Assembly (NCBI RefSeq): GCF_001499965.1
Contig: NZ_LQIT01000033.1
Location: 1-64,000, forward strand
DNA from: Mycobacterium sp. GA-2829
GTDB taxonomy: Bacteria; Actinomycetota; Actinomycetes; Mycobacteriales; Mycobacteriaceae
DNA length: 64,000 nucleotides
Reading direction: 5' to 3'
Made by a program: the position numbers and the translations under genes. Under the pieces are notes generated by a model. The model searched no databases. It saw nothing but the letters and a program-made list of their open reading frames with translations, and was not told where the DNA came from. Within the stretch, counting starts at the first letter, position 1. Every line of letters begins with the position of its first letter. Below are positions 52,930 through 61,401 of this stretch, one piece after another.

Positions 52930-53697
52930 ATGTACGACATGCCGGACGAGATCCAGGTGACGGCGGACGGGCCGCTGCGGATCATCACCCTCAACCGCCC
53001 GGATGCGCTCAACGCGGTCAACGATTCACTGCACTGCGGTCTGGCGCGGCTGTGGCCGCAACTGAACGAGGACCTCGACGCCCGCGCCGCGGTGATCACC
53101 GGTGCGGGACGGGCGTTCTCGGCCGGCGGCGACTTCGCCTACCTCGAGGAACTGGCCGGGGATGCGCAGCTGCGGCGCAAGACGATCCTGCACGGCCGCG
53201 AGATCGTGCTGGGCATGTGCCGCACCCGGATCCCGGTGGTGGCCGCGGTGAACGGGCCCGCCGTCGGGTTGGGCTGCAGCCTGGTCGCGTTGAGCGACAT
53301 CGTCTACATGGCGCCGACGGCGTACTTCGCCGATCCGCACGTGCAGGTGGGCCTGGTCGCCGCCGACGGCGGTCCGCTGACGTGGCCGTTGCACATCAGC
53401 CTGTTGCTGGCCAAGGAATTCGCGATGACCGGCACCCGCATCCCCGCGCAGCGGGCAGCGGAGCTGGGCCTGGCGAACCACATCGTCGATGATCCGGTGG
53501 GCGAGGCGATCGCGTGCGCCGAGAAGATGATGCAGATGCCGCGCCAGGCGCTGGAGGCCACCAAGCGGCTGCTCAACATCCATCTCGAGCGGGCCGTGCT
53601 GGCGAGCCTCGACTACGCGAACAACGCCGAGGAGCAGTCGTTCCTGACCGAGGACTTCCGCACGATCGTGACGAAGCTCAACGCCAAGAAGAACTGA
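52930..53697 (+). CDS. Crotonase-fold protein (enoyl-CoA hydratase/isomerase family) with altered catalytic site
   Basis: A 255-aa crotonase. The oxyanion-hole region AFSAGGDFAYL and NGPAVGLGCSLVALSDI are present. But the two hydratase glutamates (rat ECH Glu144 in GGGCE and Glu164 in QPE) are Ser117 (GLGCS) and His137 (DPHVQVGL) here, while an Asp146 appears in LVAADGG. It may be a hydratase-like enzyme with other chemistry, for example a hydrolase, dehalogenase-type or retro-aldol reaction. ATG 52930 has GAGGAG six bases upstream; an ATG at 52897 overlapping the previous stop would add 11 residues. Confidence 0.82.
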   Translation: MYDMPDEIQVTADGPLRIITLNRPDALNAVNDSLHCGLARLWPQLNEDLDARAAVITGAGRAFSAGGDFAYLEELAGDAQLRRKTILHGREIVLGMCRTRIPVVAAVNGPAVGLGCSLVALSDIVYMAPTAYFADPHVQVGLVAADGGPLTWPLHISLLLAKEFAMTGTRIPAQRAAELGLANHIVDDPVGEAIACAEKMMQMPRQALEATKRLLNIHLERAVLASLDYANNAEEQSFLTEDFRTIVTKLNAKKN

Positions 53698-53708
53698 CTC
53701 ACGCGAAG

Positions 53709-54458
53709 TCAACGCGAGGCGATCAGCTCCTCGGAGCGCTGGACCGTGCCGGTGATACCGCCGGCGTCCTGGCCCGCCAGCAGCACCGCCGCGCGGGCCA
53801 TGGCCTCCGGCGGTTCGACCATCTCCGGTGGGATCTCCATCCCGGCCCCGCCGGCCTGCCAGCCCTCGGTGAGCACCACCCGCGACGGGCTCAGGCAGTT
53901 GACCGCGATGTTGTCGGCGCGCAGATCGGCGGCCAGGCCGAGGTAGAGCCGTTCGGCGGCGGCCTTGGACACCCAGTAGGCGTTCGCGCCCTGATCGGTC
54001 ATGGTCACCCCGGTGGTGGTCACCGCGATCAGCGAGCCACCGCCGCGCGCCCGCACGTGCGGGATGACGGCCTTGGTCACCAGGAAGACGCCGGTGGTGT
54101 TGACGTCGAGGCAAAGTCGCCACCGCTTGAGCGGGGTGGACTCGATGGGTCCCAGCCACAGCACCCCGGCGTTGGCCACCAGGATGTCGATGCCGCCGAA
54201 CTCCGAAACCGTCTGCGTGACAGCGGCTTCGACCGACGCCTCAGAGGTGACGTCGCACGCGACCGGCAGTGCGCGCCCGCCCGCGGCGGTGATCGCGTCG
54301 GCGACCGAACCGATGGTCCCCGGCAGCCTGCCCTCGGTCTCCGAGCGGGCCGCCACCGCCACCGCGGCGCCGTCGGCGGCAAGGGCCTTGGCCACCGTCG
54401 CGCCGATACCTCGACTGGCACCGGCGACGAAGGCGACCCGACCCTCGAGCGACCTCAT
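53709..54458 (-). CDS. Short-chain dehydrogenase/reductase
   Basis: A 249-aa SDR. FVAGASRGIGATVAKAL is the cofactor motif, VANAGVLWLG the NAG motif and YWVSK the catalytic Tyr/Lys, with Thr-rich VTTTGVTMTDQGANA before it in place of the usual Ser run. RSETEGRLPGTIGSVADAI recalls the HSDL2-like SDR at 44069. It is coupled to the second SDR (ATGA overlap) and convergent with the crotonase gene, 11 nt apart. Confidence 0.86.
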   Translation of the reverse strand: MRSLEGRVAFVAGASRGIGATVAKALAADGAAVAVAARSETEGRLPGTIGSVADAITAAGGRALPVACDVTSEASVEAAVTQTVSEFGGIDILVANAGVLWLGPIESTPLKRWRLCLDVNTTGVFLVTKAVIPHVRARGGGSLIAVTTTGVTMTDQGANAYWVSKAAAERLYLGLAADLRADNIAVNCLSPSRVVLTEGWQAGGAGMEIPPEMVEPPEAMARAAVLLAGQDAGGITGTVQRSEELIASR

Positions 54459-55219
54459 TTCGGGGGGAACCGCAGCGCCCCGTCGAGGCGGATGATCTCG
54501 CCGTTGAGGTAGTCGTTCTCCACGATGCTCTGCGCCAGCTGGGCGTACTCGGTCGAGCGGCCCATCCGCTTCGGGAACGGCACTTGCGGACCCCAGTACT
54601 GCTCCAACTGGTCGGCGGCCTTGCCGTAGGCCGGGGTGTTGATGGTGCCCGGCGCGATCGTGCACACCCGAATTCCCAACGGAGACAGGTCGCGTGCGGC
54701 GACCAGTGTCATGCCGAGCACACCGCCCTTGGCCGCCGAGTACGGCAGCTGGCCGATCTGACCCTCGTAGCCGGCGATCGACGCGGTGTTGATGATGACC
54801 CCGCGCCCGCCCTCCTCGAGCGGCTCGGATTTCGCGATCGACGCTGCTGTCAGCCGCATCACGTTGAACACCGCGGTCAGGTAGAACTCGACGGTCTTCT
54901 TGAAACCGTCGAGGTCCAGCGGTGAGCCGTCCTTGCCGATCAGCCGTCCGCCGCTCGCGGGTCCGCCGTGGGTGTCCACCGAGATGCGCAGCGGCGCAAG
55001 CGCTTCGGCTTCGGCGATCGCGGCGTTCACGGACTCCTCGGAGGTCGCGTCGGTCCGCACGTACCGCACGCCGAGTTCCTTCTCGAGTGCGGCGCCCTTC
55101 TCGTCGGCCAGATCGGCGACGACCACCTTGGCACCGGCGGTCTGCAACCGGCGCACGGTGGCCTCACCGAGCCCACCAGCACCTCCGACGACGATCGCTG
55201 AGCTGCCGACGATTTGCAT
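54455..55219 (-). CDS. 3-hydroxyacyl-CoA dehydrogenase-like SDR (HSD10 type)
   Basis: A 254-aa SDR of the type II 3-hydroxyacyl-CoA dehydrogenase group. SSAIVVGGAGGLGEATVRRL binds NAD, NTASIAGYEG plus YSAAKGGVLGMTL give the Ser-Tyr-Lys triad, and VCTIAPGTINTPA and VENDYLNGEIIRLDGALR match HSD10 enzymes. It likely oxidises the hydroxyacyl-CoA before the divergent thiolase acts. ATG 55219 has AGGGG six bases upstream. The shared promoter gap holds a perfect GAGAATA-G-TATTCTC palindrome. Confidence 0.9.
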   Translation of the reverse strand: MQIVGSSAIVVGGAGGLGEATVRRLQTAGAKVVVADLADEKGAALEKELGVRYVRTDATSEESVNAAIAEAEALAPLRISVDTHGGPASGGRLIGKDGSPLDLDGFKKTVEFYLTAVFNVMRLTAASIAKSEPLEEGGRGVIINTASIAGYEGQIGQLPYSAAKGGVLGMTLVAARDLSPLGIRVCTIAPGTINTPAYGKAADQLEQYWGPQVPFPKRMGRSTEYAQLAQSIVENDYLNGEIIRLDGALRFPPK

Positions 55220-55256
55220 ACGGTTCCCCTTCTTGCAACTAAGACTCTCGTGCTGA

Positions 55257-55271
55257 GAGAATAGTATTCTC
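55257..55271. promoter_or_regulatory. Perfect 15-bp GAGAATAGTATTCTC operator between SDR pair and thiolase
   Basis: The palindrome has 7-bp perfect arms around a central G. It contains a TANNNT -10-like element on each strand (TAGTAT plus, TACTAT minus), so a bound repressor would block both divergent promoters. Confidence 0.72.
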
Positions 55272-55297
55272 ATACGTCGCCGAAACGGAGTCAATCC

Positions 55298-56449
55298 ATG
55301 CCTGAAGCCGTCATCGTCAGCGCGCTGCGCACGCCCATCGGCACCGCGATGAAAGGCACCCTCCGCGACACGGACGCCTACCAATTGGCCGAGCACGTCG
55401 TGAGAGCCGCCGCCGATGACCTCCCCACGGCCCAGATCGACGACGTCGTCCTCGGCGAAGGCCTCTACGGCGGCGGCGTCATCGCCCGTCACGCCGCCAT
55501 CACCGCCGGTCTCACGTCGGTACCCGGGCTGTCGAACAACCGGCACTGCGCGGCAGGCCAGGCCGCCGTGCAGAGCGCCGCGGCCGGAATCCGCGCCGGT
55601 ATGGATCACCTCGTGATCGCAGGCGGCGTCAACTCCGCCTCCACCTCACCGCGTTTCACCCGGCGCGCGAACAGCGCCAAGGACGCCGCGGTGCTCGACT
55701 GGTTCCCGCCCACCCATCCCGACCGGGCCGACGCCCCGAACATGGACATGTCGATCACGGTCGGGTGGAACGCCGCGGTGCGGGCCGGGGTCAGCCGCGA
55801 GGAGATGGACCAGTGGGCGTTCGACTCGCACCGCAAGGCGATCCAGGCCATCGACGAGGGGCGTTTCAAGGAGGAGATCGTCCCCATCGACACGCCCCAC
55901 GGCGTCTTCGACACCGACGAACACCCGCGCCGCGACACCAGCCTCGAGAAGCTCGCCGCCCTCAAACCGCTGCACCCGGAGATCGAGGGCTTCTCGATCA
56001 CCGCGGGGAACGCCTGCGGCGCCAACGACGGTGCCGCGGTACTGGCCCTCGCCAGCGACCGGCTCGGCCTGCCCGCGCTCGGCACGGTGCGCGCCTGGGC
56101 CTCGGTCGGCGTCGACCCCGCGTTCACTGGACTCGCGCCCGTCGAGGCGATCCCCAAAGCGCTGAAACGGGCCGGGATCTCGATCGCGGACGTGGACCTG
56201 TTCGAGATCAACGAGGCGTTCGCCGCGATGTGCGTGGCGACGGTCAAGATGCTCGACATCGACCCCGCGAAGGTCAACGTCAGCGGCAGCGGCTGCTCGC
56301 TCGGCCACCCCGTGGCCGCCACCGGCGCCCGCATGCTGGTCACGCTGGTGCACGAATTGCGCCGCCGCGGTGGTGGTGTCGGGGTGGCGGCCATGTGCGC
56401 CGGCGGCGGGATGGGCTCCGCGACCGTGATCGAAGTGCCCGGCAGTTGA
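55298..56449 (+). CDS. Acetyl-CoA acyltransferase (degradative-type thiolase)
   Basis: A 383-aa thiolase. The nucleophile is in NNRHCAAGQAAVQSA, with NEAFAAMCV, GSGCSLGHPVAATGAR and MCAGGGMGSATVIE following. It would cleave the 3-oxoacyl-CoA made by the divergent SDR. A GGAG ribosome site precedes ATG 55298 by 7 nt. It differs from the fadA4-type thiolase at 7229: RHC replaces KMC and GSGCSLGHP replaces GGAIAIGHP, typical of fatty-acid or steroid-type thiolases. Confidence 0.92.
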   Translation: MPEAVIVSALRTPIGTAMKGTLRDTDAYQLAEHVVRAAADDLPTAQIDDVVLGEGLYGGGVIARHAAITAGLTSVPGLSNNRHCAAGQAAVQSAAAGIRAGMDHLVIAGGVNSASTSPRFTRRANSAKDAAVLDWFPPTHPDRADAPNMDMSITVGWNAAVRAGVSREEMDQWAFDSHRKAIQAIDEGRFKEEIVPIDTPHGVFDTDEHPRRDTSLEKLAALKPLHPEIEGFSITAGNACGANDGAAVLALASDRLGLPALGTVRAWASVGVDPAFTGLAPVEAIPKALKRAGISIADVDLFEINEAFAAMCVATVKMLDIDPAKVNVSGSGCSLGHPVAATGARMLVTLVHELRRRGGGVGVAAMCAGGGMGSATVIEVPGS

Positions 56450-56476
56450 GTCGGTGACGCCTAGGCTGGGGTGCCC

Positions 56477-57382
56477 ATGGACGTAGACGAGCTCATCGCG
56501 GCGGCCCGCAACGGGTCCACCCGCGCCGCGGGCCGGCTGCTGAGCCTGGTCGAGGGCGCCCGCCGCGACGACGTGCTCGCCGCACTCACCCCGCGGCAGG
56601 CGCGCGTCATCGGGTTCACCGGTCCGCCGGGTGCGGGCAAGTCGACGACGGTCGCCGCGCTGGTGACCGCCTACCGGCAACAGGGCCTGCGGGTGGCGGT
56701 GCTGGCCGTCGACCCGTCCTCGCCCTACAGCGGCGGTGCACTGCTCGGCGACCGGATCCGGATGGCCGCCCACATCAACGACCCCGGTGTGCTGATCCGC
56801 TCGGTCGCCACCCGCGGCCACCTCGGCGGCCTCGCGGCCGCGGTGCCCGCCGCGATTCGCCTGCTCGCGGCGTTGTCCTACGACCTGATCATCCTGGAGA
56901 CCGTCGGCGTCGGGCAGTCGGAGATCGAGATCGCCGCGATCGCCGACCCCACCGTCGTCGTCCTCAACCCCGGCGCCGGTGACGCGGTGCAGGCGGCGAA
57001 GGCCGGTCTGCTCGAGGTCGCCGACATCGTCGTGGTGAACAAGGCCGACCGTGAGGGCGCCGATCAGACGGTGCGTGACCTGCGCGGTGACATCAGCGTG
57101 CCGATCCTTAAACTCGTTGCCGCACAAGGCGACGGCGTCCCGGAGTTGGCCGACGCGATCGACGCCCACCACCGCGACGACACCCCGCAGCGGCGCACGG
57201 CACGGGCCAGGACCCAGATCCTGTCGCTGGCGCACACCCTGCTGCGGACCCATCCCGACCTCGACCGGCTGGCGGGTCTGGTCGCCGACGGCACCCACGA
57301 CCCCTACGGCGCGGCGGCGGGGCTGTTCGCTAGTCCTCTGCGCGGCGCAGCACCGCCAGCACCGTCAGTGCCAGGATCTTGA
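56477..57382 (+). CDS. meaB: MeaB/ArgK-type GTPase chaperone for a B12 mutase
   Basis: A 301-aa G3E-family GTPase. VIGFTGPPGAGKSTTVAAL is the P-loop, VLAVDPSSPYSGGALLGDR the switch region, ETVGVGQSEIEIA the Walker B/Switch III area and VVNKAD the base motif. MeaB proteins gate cobalamin delivery and rescue inactivated acyl-CoA mutases. Its place 10 kb from a split mutase, in the same CoA-ester island, suggests that this mutase is its client, though the genomic MCM is another option. TAGGCT at 56462-56467 lies 9 nt before ATG 56477. The last 53 nt overlap the convergent sugar transferase gene. Confidence 0.88.
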   Translation: MDVDELIAAARNGSTRAAGRLLSLVEGARRDDVLAALTPRQARVIGFTGPPGAGKSTTVAALVTAYRQQGLRVAVLAVDPSSPYSGGALLGDRIRMAAHINDPGVLIRSVATRGHLGGLAAAVPAAIRLLAALSYDLIILETVGVGQSEIEIAAIADPTVVVLNPGAGDAVQAAKAGLLEVADIVVVNKADREGADQTVRDLRGDISVPILKLVAAQGDGVPELADAIDAHHRDDTPQRRTARARTQILSLAHTLLRTHPDLDRLAGLVADGTHDPYGAAAGLFASPLRGAAPPAPSVPGS

Positions 57383-58814
57383 GATCCAGCCACAGCGACC
57401 AGTTCTCGATGTAGTAGTTGTCCCATTCGGCCCGGCTGGCGATCGAGGTCTGGCCGCGTAGGCCGTGCACCTGCGCCCACCCGGTCACGCCCGCCTTCAC
57501 CCGGTGTCGTTCGCCGTAGCGGCGGATCTGCATCTCGAACAGCTCCACGAATTCCGGCCGCTCCGGGCGGGGTCCGACCAGGCTCATCTCACCCTTGAGG
57601 ACGTTGATGAGCTGGGGCAGTTCGTCGAGTGACGTCTGGCGCATGAGCTTGCCGATCCTGGTGCGGCGGTCGGCGCCTTCGACGCCACCGGGGGCGGAAC
57701 CGGCCTGGAGTTCGAAGTGCCGATCCGACTCGCGCGGTGGCCGCATCGAGCGGAACTTCAGGCAGTCGAACGGCTTACCGTCGCGTCCGACCCGTTGCTG
57801 CGCGAAGAAGATCGGGCCGGGTGAGCTCAGCCGGACCAGCAGCGCCAGCGTCAGGAACACCGGGGAGATCAGCAGCAGCGCCAGCGCGGCGACGGTGCGA
57901 TCCATCGCATGTTTGATCGCGAACTGCCAGCCCCGCGGATTGACGTCGTGCATCGCCATCAGCGGTAGACCGCCGACGTGTTCGACGTGGGCGCGGGATC
58001 CGACCGCGTCGAAGAGCCGGGGGATCACCCACACCCGCATGCCCAGCCGGTGGGCGTCCCGCACGGCGGAGATCAGCATGGAGTCGGGCAGTGGGCAGAA
58101 CGACACGATGAGGTCGGTGGCGCCGGTCTTGAGCGCGACCTCCTCGAGGTCGGCCGGACTGCCGACCCAGGGCACGTCGACGCGGATCACGTCGGGCATC
58201 CCGTCGCCCGCGGCCGAGGACGGGTCGTCGAGCAGGCCGATCGGGCGCATGCCGTACTCAGGCAGCTCCTGCAGGTGGTGCATCAGCTGGTGGGCGATGG
58301 GGCCGTCGCCGATGATCAGTGTGGGCATCGCGGCCCGGTACCGGCGCCGCAGGCTGCGCTGCACGACCGAGCGCAGCAGCCGGACCGCGGGCACCAGCAC
58401 CGCCGCGCACAGCCAGCACCGCAGTACGAATTCGCCGACGACCGCCTTGTCCGTGAACAGAAGCAGCGGCATCAGCAACGCGCAGGCGGCCAGCGCGACC
58501 GACGATTCCACCGGGTGGATCTCGTCGAGGAAGTTGCGCAGCAGGCGCGGGCGGTACAGCCCCCGGTGGGCGAGCAGCGCGATCAACAGCGGAACGAACA
58601 ACCACGCCATCCAGCCGGCGGTGGACGACGACTCCGGGGTGGTCGACGTCTCCAGGTACTGGGCGAGCGCCACCGAGACCGACGCGGACACCACGTCGAG
58701 CAGCACGGTGATCGTGGCGTGGACCCGAGGCAGGATCACCAGCTCGGGAATCGACCGGCGGCCCTGCCGGGCCGGTGGCGCCTCGGGTGCGGCTTCCAGT
58801 TGACCGACCGGCAT
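57330..58814 (-). CDS. Polyprenyl-phosphate sugar-1-phosphate transferase (WbaP/WcaJ type)
   Basis: A 494-aa membrane enzyme that starts lipid-linked exopolysaccharide units. Four or five N-terminal helices (about 35-155) lead to a CoA-binding-like domain (PTLIIGDGPIAHQLMHHLQ) and the C-terminal bacterial sugar transferase domain: HAMDRTVAALALLLISPVF, FFAQQRVGRDGKPF, CLKFRSM, TSLDELPQLINVLKGEMSLV, VGPRPERPEF and KAGVTGWAQVHG. ATG 58814 has GGGGGAA upstream. No glycosyltransferase, flippase or polymerase is nearby, so it is an isolated initiating enzyme in the window. Confidence 0.9.
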   Translation of the reverse strand: MPVGQLEAAPEAPPARQGRRSIPELVILPRVHATITVLLDVVSASVSVALAQYLETSTTPESSSTAGWMAWLFVPLLIALLAHRGLYRPRLLRNFLDEIHPVESSVALAACALLMPLLLFTDKAVVGEFVLRCWLCAAVLVPAVRLLRSVVQRSLRRRYRAAMPTLIIGDGPIAHQLMHHLQELPEYGMRPIGLLDDPSSAAGDGMPDVIRVDVPWVGSPADLEEVALKTGATDLIVSFCPLPDSMLISAVRDAHRLGMRVWVIPRLFDAVGSRAHVEHVGGLPLMAMHDVNPRGWQFAIKHAMDRTVAALALLLISPVFLTLALLVRLSSPGPIFFAQQRVGRDGKPFDCLKFRSMRPPRESDRHFELQAGSAPGGVEGADRRTRIGKLMRQTSLDELPQLINVLKGEMSLVGPRPERPEFVELFEMQIRRYGERHRVKAGVTGWAQVHGLRGQTSIASRAEWDNYYIENWSLWLDLKILALTVLAVLRRAED

Positions 58815-58910
58815 GCGCAGCGTTCCCCCGTGAGTAGATCGTCCGCCCGGCACCCGAGCGAACTGATCTAGCCATTCTGCAGTGGCGGAGTCAAGTGGAC
58901 GCGGGTTCGC

Positions 58911-60524
58911 TCAACTCGGCAGTGATCGACCCGTCGCCGCGGCGTGACCGGCGCGGACGCCGAAGACCATGGCAGGCCCGAGTGTTCCGCCCGCCCCGCC
59001 GTAGGCCTTACCCGTCGCCCCCGCCATGGCGTTGCCCGCCGCATACAGCCCGGGGATGGGTGCGCCGCTGACGTGGAGGACCCGCCCGTCGCGGTCGGTG
59101 CGGGGACCGCCCTTGGTGCCCATCGCGCCGACGGCCACCGGCACCGCGTAGTACGGCGGGGTGTCGATGGGACCGAGGGTCTGCAGCGCGGGGGTGGCGG
59201 CATGCGGATCGCCCCAGTAGCCGTCGTAGGCGCTGGCGCCCCTGCCGAAGTCCGGGTCGCGCTCCTCGGCGACGTTGCGATTCCAGTCGGCGAGCGTGCG
59301 GGCCAGGCCGTCGGCGTCGATGCCGGTCTTCTCGCCGAGCTCCTCCAGGTCGGCCGACTTCGCGTACCAGTCGGGGGCGGGCCCGTCGGGTTCGACGGCG
59401 AGGAAGCCGTACTTCTTGAGGTGCAGTGAGTCGAAGACGATCCAGGCCGGATCGTTGACGTAGCCGTGTTTGGGGTCGAGGTACTGGAACGCCCCGGCCA
59501 TCGAGTTGTACTCCGCGGCCTCGTTGACGAATCGTTTCCCCGCCCGGTTGACGATGATGCTGCGCGGGCGGGTGCGTTCCAGCCGGACGCTGCGGCTGCG
59601 GGGGTGCCCGCCGATGGTGTCGCCGGGGATCTGCACGATCGGGACCCACCACGCCTCGCCCATGTTGGCCAGGTCGGCGCCGTGCGCCATCGCCATCCGC
59701 AGCCCGTCGCCGGTGTTGTTGGGCGGGGACACCGGACCGTGCATGGGCCCGCGCAGGAACGCCTCCACCAGGGTGCGGTCCCATTCGAACCCGCCGGTGC
59801 CGAGGATGACGGCACGGCGGGCGTGGACGCGGATCTCGCTGTCGGGCTGCCGGATTCGCACACCGGCGATGCGGCCGTCCTCGGCGATCAGTTCGACGGC
59901 GCGGGAGTCGGTGTGCGGGGTGACGCCCGCGTCGAGCAGACCCTTGAGCAGGCCGGCGATCAGCGCGGTCCCGGCGACGCACGGGTCCTCGAGCGTCTCG
60001 TCGACCGAAGCGTGGATGCGGGCGCGGGTCTCGGCGTCGATGCCGACGTTGCTGAAATCGGCGGGGAACGAGGTGATCCGGTCGCGCCACGGTCCGAGCC
60101 TGGCGAGGTCGAACGGCGCCGCCGACAGTGAGCGGCCGCCGCCGGGGCGGCCCCCGGGCAGTTCGGGCTTGTAGTCCGGGAAGCCCTCGGCCACCGAGAA
60201 CCGCAGACCGCTGTGGGCTTCGACGAATTCGAGCATCCGGGGTCCGGTGTGGACGAACGTCTCCACGAGGTCGGTGTCCATCACGCCGAGCGACTGCGCG
60301 CGCAGATAGGCCAGCGCGTCCTCGACGGTCAGCTCGTCGCCGGCGCGGTCGTGGGCCGGGATCCACACGATGCCGCCGGACACCGCGGTCGTCCCGCCGA
60401 CCGTCGGGGCCTTCTCGTACACCTCGACCGCGGCGCCGTTCGCCGCGGCGGCCAGCGCGGCGGCCAGGCCTGCGCCTCCGCTGCCCAGTACGACGACGTC
60501 GGTCTCGTGGTCCCAGACGCTCAC
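58911..60524 (-). CDS. KstD-like FAD-dependent dehydrogenase (3-oxosteroid 1-dehydrogenase/fumarate-reductase flavoprotein family)
   Basis: The 537-aa flavoprotein has the dinucleotide motif VVVLGSGGAGLAAALAAAANG, EVYEKAPTVGGTTAVSGGIVW and the C-terminal IPGLYAAGNAMAGATGKAYGG of KstD-like enzymes. These take hydrogens from a ring ketone; the family also includes related ring dehydrogenases. Its place next to mhpCAB suggests that it may oxidise a cyclic ketone on the way to a hydroxyphenyl compound, which is inference. GTG 60524 has AGGAAGGA five bases upstream. It lies 35 nt after the IclR gene on the same strand. Confidence 0.85.
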   Translation of the reverse strand: MSVWDHETDVVVLGSGGAGLAAALAAAANGAAVEVYEKAPTVGGTTAVSGGIVWIPAHDRAGDELTVEDALAYLRAQSLGVMDTDLVETFVHTGPRMLEFVEAHSGLRFSVAEGFPDYKPELPGGRPGGGRSLSAAPFDLARLGPWRDRITSFPADFSNVGIDAETRARIHASVDETLEDPCVAGTALIAGLLKGLLDAGVTPHTDSRAVELIAEDGRIAGVRIRQPDSEIRVHARRAVILGTGGFEWDRTLVEAFLRGPMHGPVSPPNNTGDGLRMAMAHGADLANMGEAWWVPIVQIPGDTIGGHPRSRSVRLERTRPRSIIVNRAGKRFVNEAAEYNSMAGAFQYLDPKHGYVNDPAWIVFDSLHLKKYGFLAVEPDGPAPDWYAKSADLEELGEKTGIDADGLARTLADWNRNVAEERDPDFGRGASAYDGYWGDPHAATPALQTLGPIDTPPYYAVPVAVGAMGTKGGPRTDRDGRVLHVSGAPIPGLYAAGNAMAGATGKAYGGAGGTLGPAMVFGVRAGHAAATGRSLPS

Positions 60525-60559
60525 TTCGGTCCTTCCTGTCAGGGTGTCGGGCACGTCCG

Positions 60560-61282
60560 CTAGAGGATGGCGGCGAGCTCCTCGGCGGCCGCGATCACCG
60601 CGTCCTTGCCGTCCAGTACGACGTCCTCCCGGTGCGAGATGAGGTTGATGCACGTCGCCGGTGAGGGCGGGCGCCTGCGCACCGGCACCGCCAGCCCGAA
60701 CGTGTTGGGTTCGACCTCGCCGTGGGTGATGACCCAGCCCTGCCGACGGGTCAGGGGCACCAGGTCACGCTCACCGGGGCGCGGCGGCATGCTCGCGAGC
60801 AGGGCGATGCCGGCCGCACCGCGGTCCAGCGGATAGCGGCTGCCCTCGTGAAAAGACAAGTGGTAGTACACATTCGTCGGCGAGATCACCGCAACGGCGA
60901 CCTGTTGATCCCCCTCGGCGACGAGGAGCGAGACGGTGGTGCCCAGCGTGTCGGCGAGCCCACGCAGCACCGGGACGCTCAGTGCGCGCACGTTGTTGTC
61001 GAACGACGAGCCGAGCAGCGCCAGCCCGGCGGCGGGCCGGTAACGGCCGTCCTCACCCTTGGCGACGTAGCGGAACTGGGTCAGCGTGCCGAGCAGTCGG
61101 TAGGCGATGGTGCGGTGCACGCCGACGAAGTCGGCCACCTGCTGCACGGTCAGCCCGTGCGGGGCGGTGGCCACGGCCTGCAGCGCCGACAGCCCCCGCG
61201 CCAGGGTCTGCGACCCGGCGGCGAGTTTGTCGGGCATCTTTCCCGTTTCTTCGGCGCCGCCCGCTCCCTTGACAGACGTCAT
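60560..61282 (-). CDS. IclR-family transcriptional regulator
   Basis: A 240-aa regulator with the winged helix at about 25-90 (LTVQQVADFVGVHRTIAYRLL) and an effector domain ending in the IclR-typical NLISHREDVVLDGKDAVIAAA region. IclR proteins often control aromatic catabolism, for example MhpR of E. coli for the mhp genes. It is divergent from mhpC and upstream of the FAD dehydrogenase, so it probably controls both. Start ATG 61282; an internal ATG at 61237 is possible. Confidence 0.88.
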   Translation of the reverse strand: MTSVKGAGGAEETGKMPDKLAAGSQTLARGLSALQAVATAPHGLTVQQVADFVGVHRTIAYRLLGTLTQFRYVAKGEDGRYRPAAGLALLGSSFDNNVRALSVPVLRGLADTLGTTVSLLVAEGDQQVAVAVISPTNVYYHLSFHEGSRYPLDRGAAGIALLASMPPRPGERDLVPLTRRQGWVITHGEVEPNTFGLAVPVRRRPPSPATCINLISHREDVVLDGKDAVIAAAEELAAIL

Positions 61283-61304
61283 CGTGAGAGTGATGCTCTA
61301 AACA

Positions 61305-61366
61305 TAGTGCACATTAGTGAGCGATATTAGCACGCAGCACTACCGCAAAGCGAGAATGGTATTTCC
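61305..61366. promoter_or_regulatory. Divergent control region of iclR and mhpC with two candidate operators
   Basis: TAGTGC (61305-61310) and GCACTA (61337-61342) form an inverted repeat, and ATTAG occurs twice between them; this is a fair candidate for the IclR protein. GAGAATGGTATTTCC at 61352-61366 matches 12 of 15 bases of the 55257 palindrome and lies 36 nt before mhpC. On the minus strand TATGTT (61301-61306) is a possible -10 for iclR. Confidence 0.5.
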
Positions 61367-61401
61367 GACGTATCCGCCAGTAGAGGGGAGAGCAAGGCTC
61401 C

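Noticed and set aside
58866..58900. GCCATTCTG near 58870 as another member of the GAGAAT motif set
   Set aside because: Only the half-site is similar and its sixth base differs; it lies between two gene ends or starts on the same strand without a promoter that it could control.
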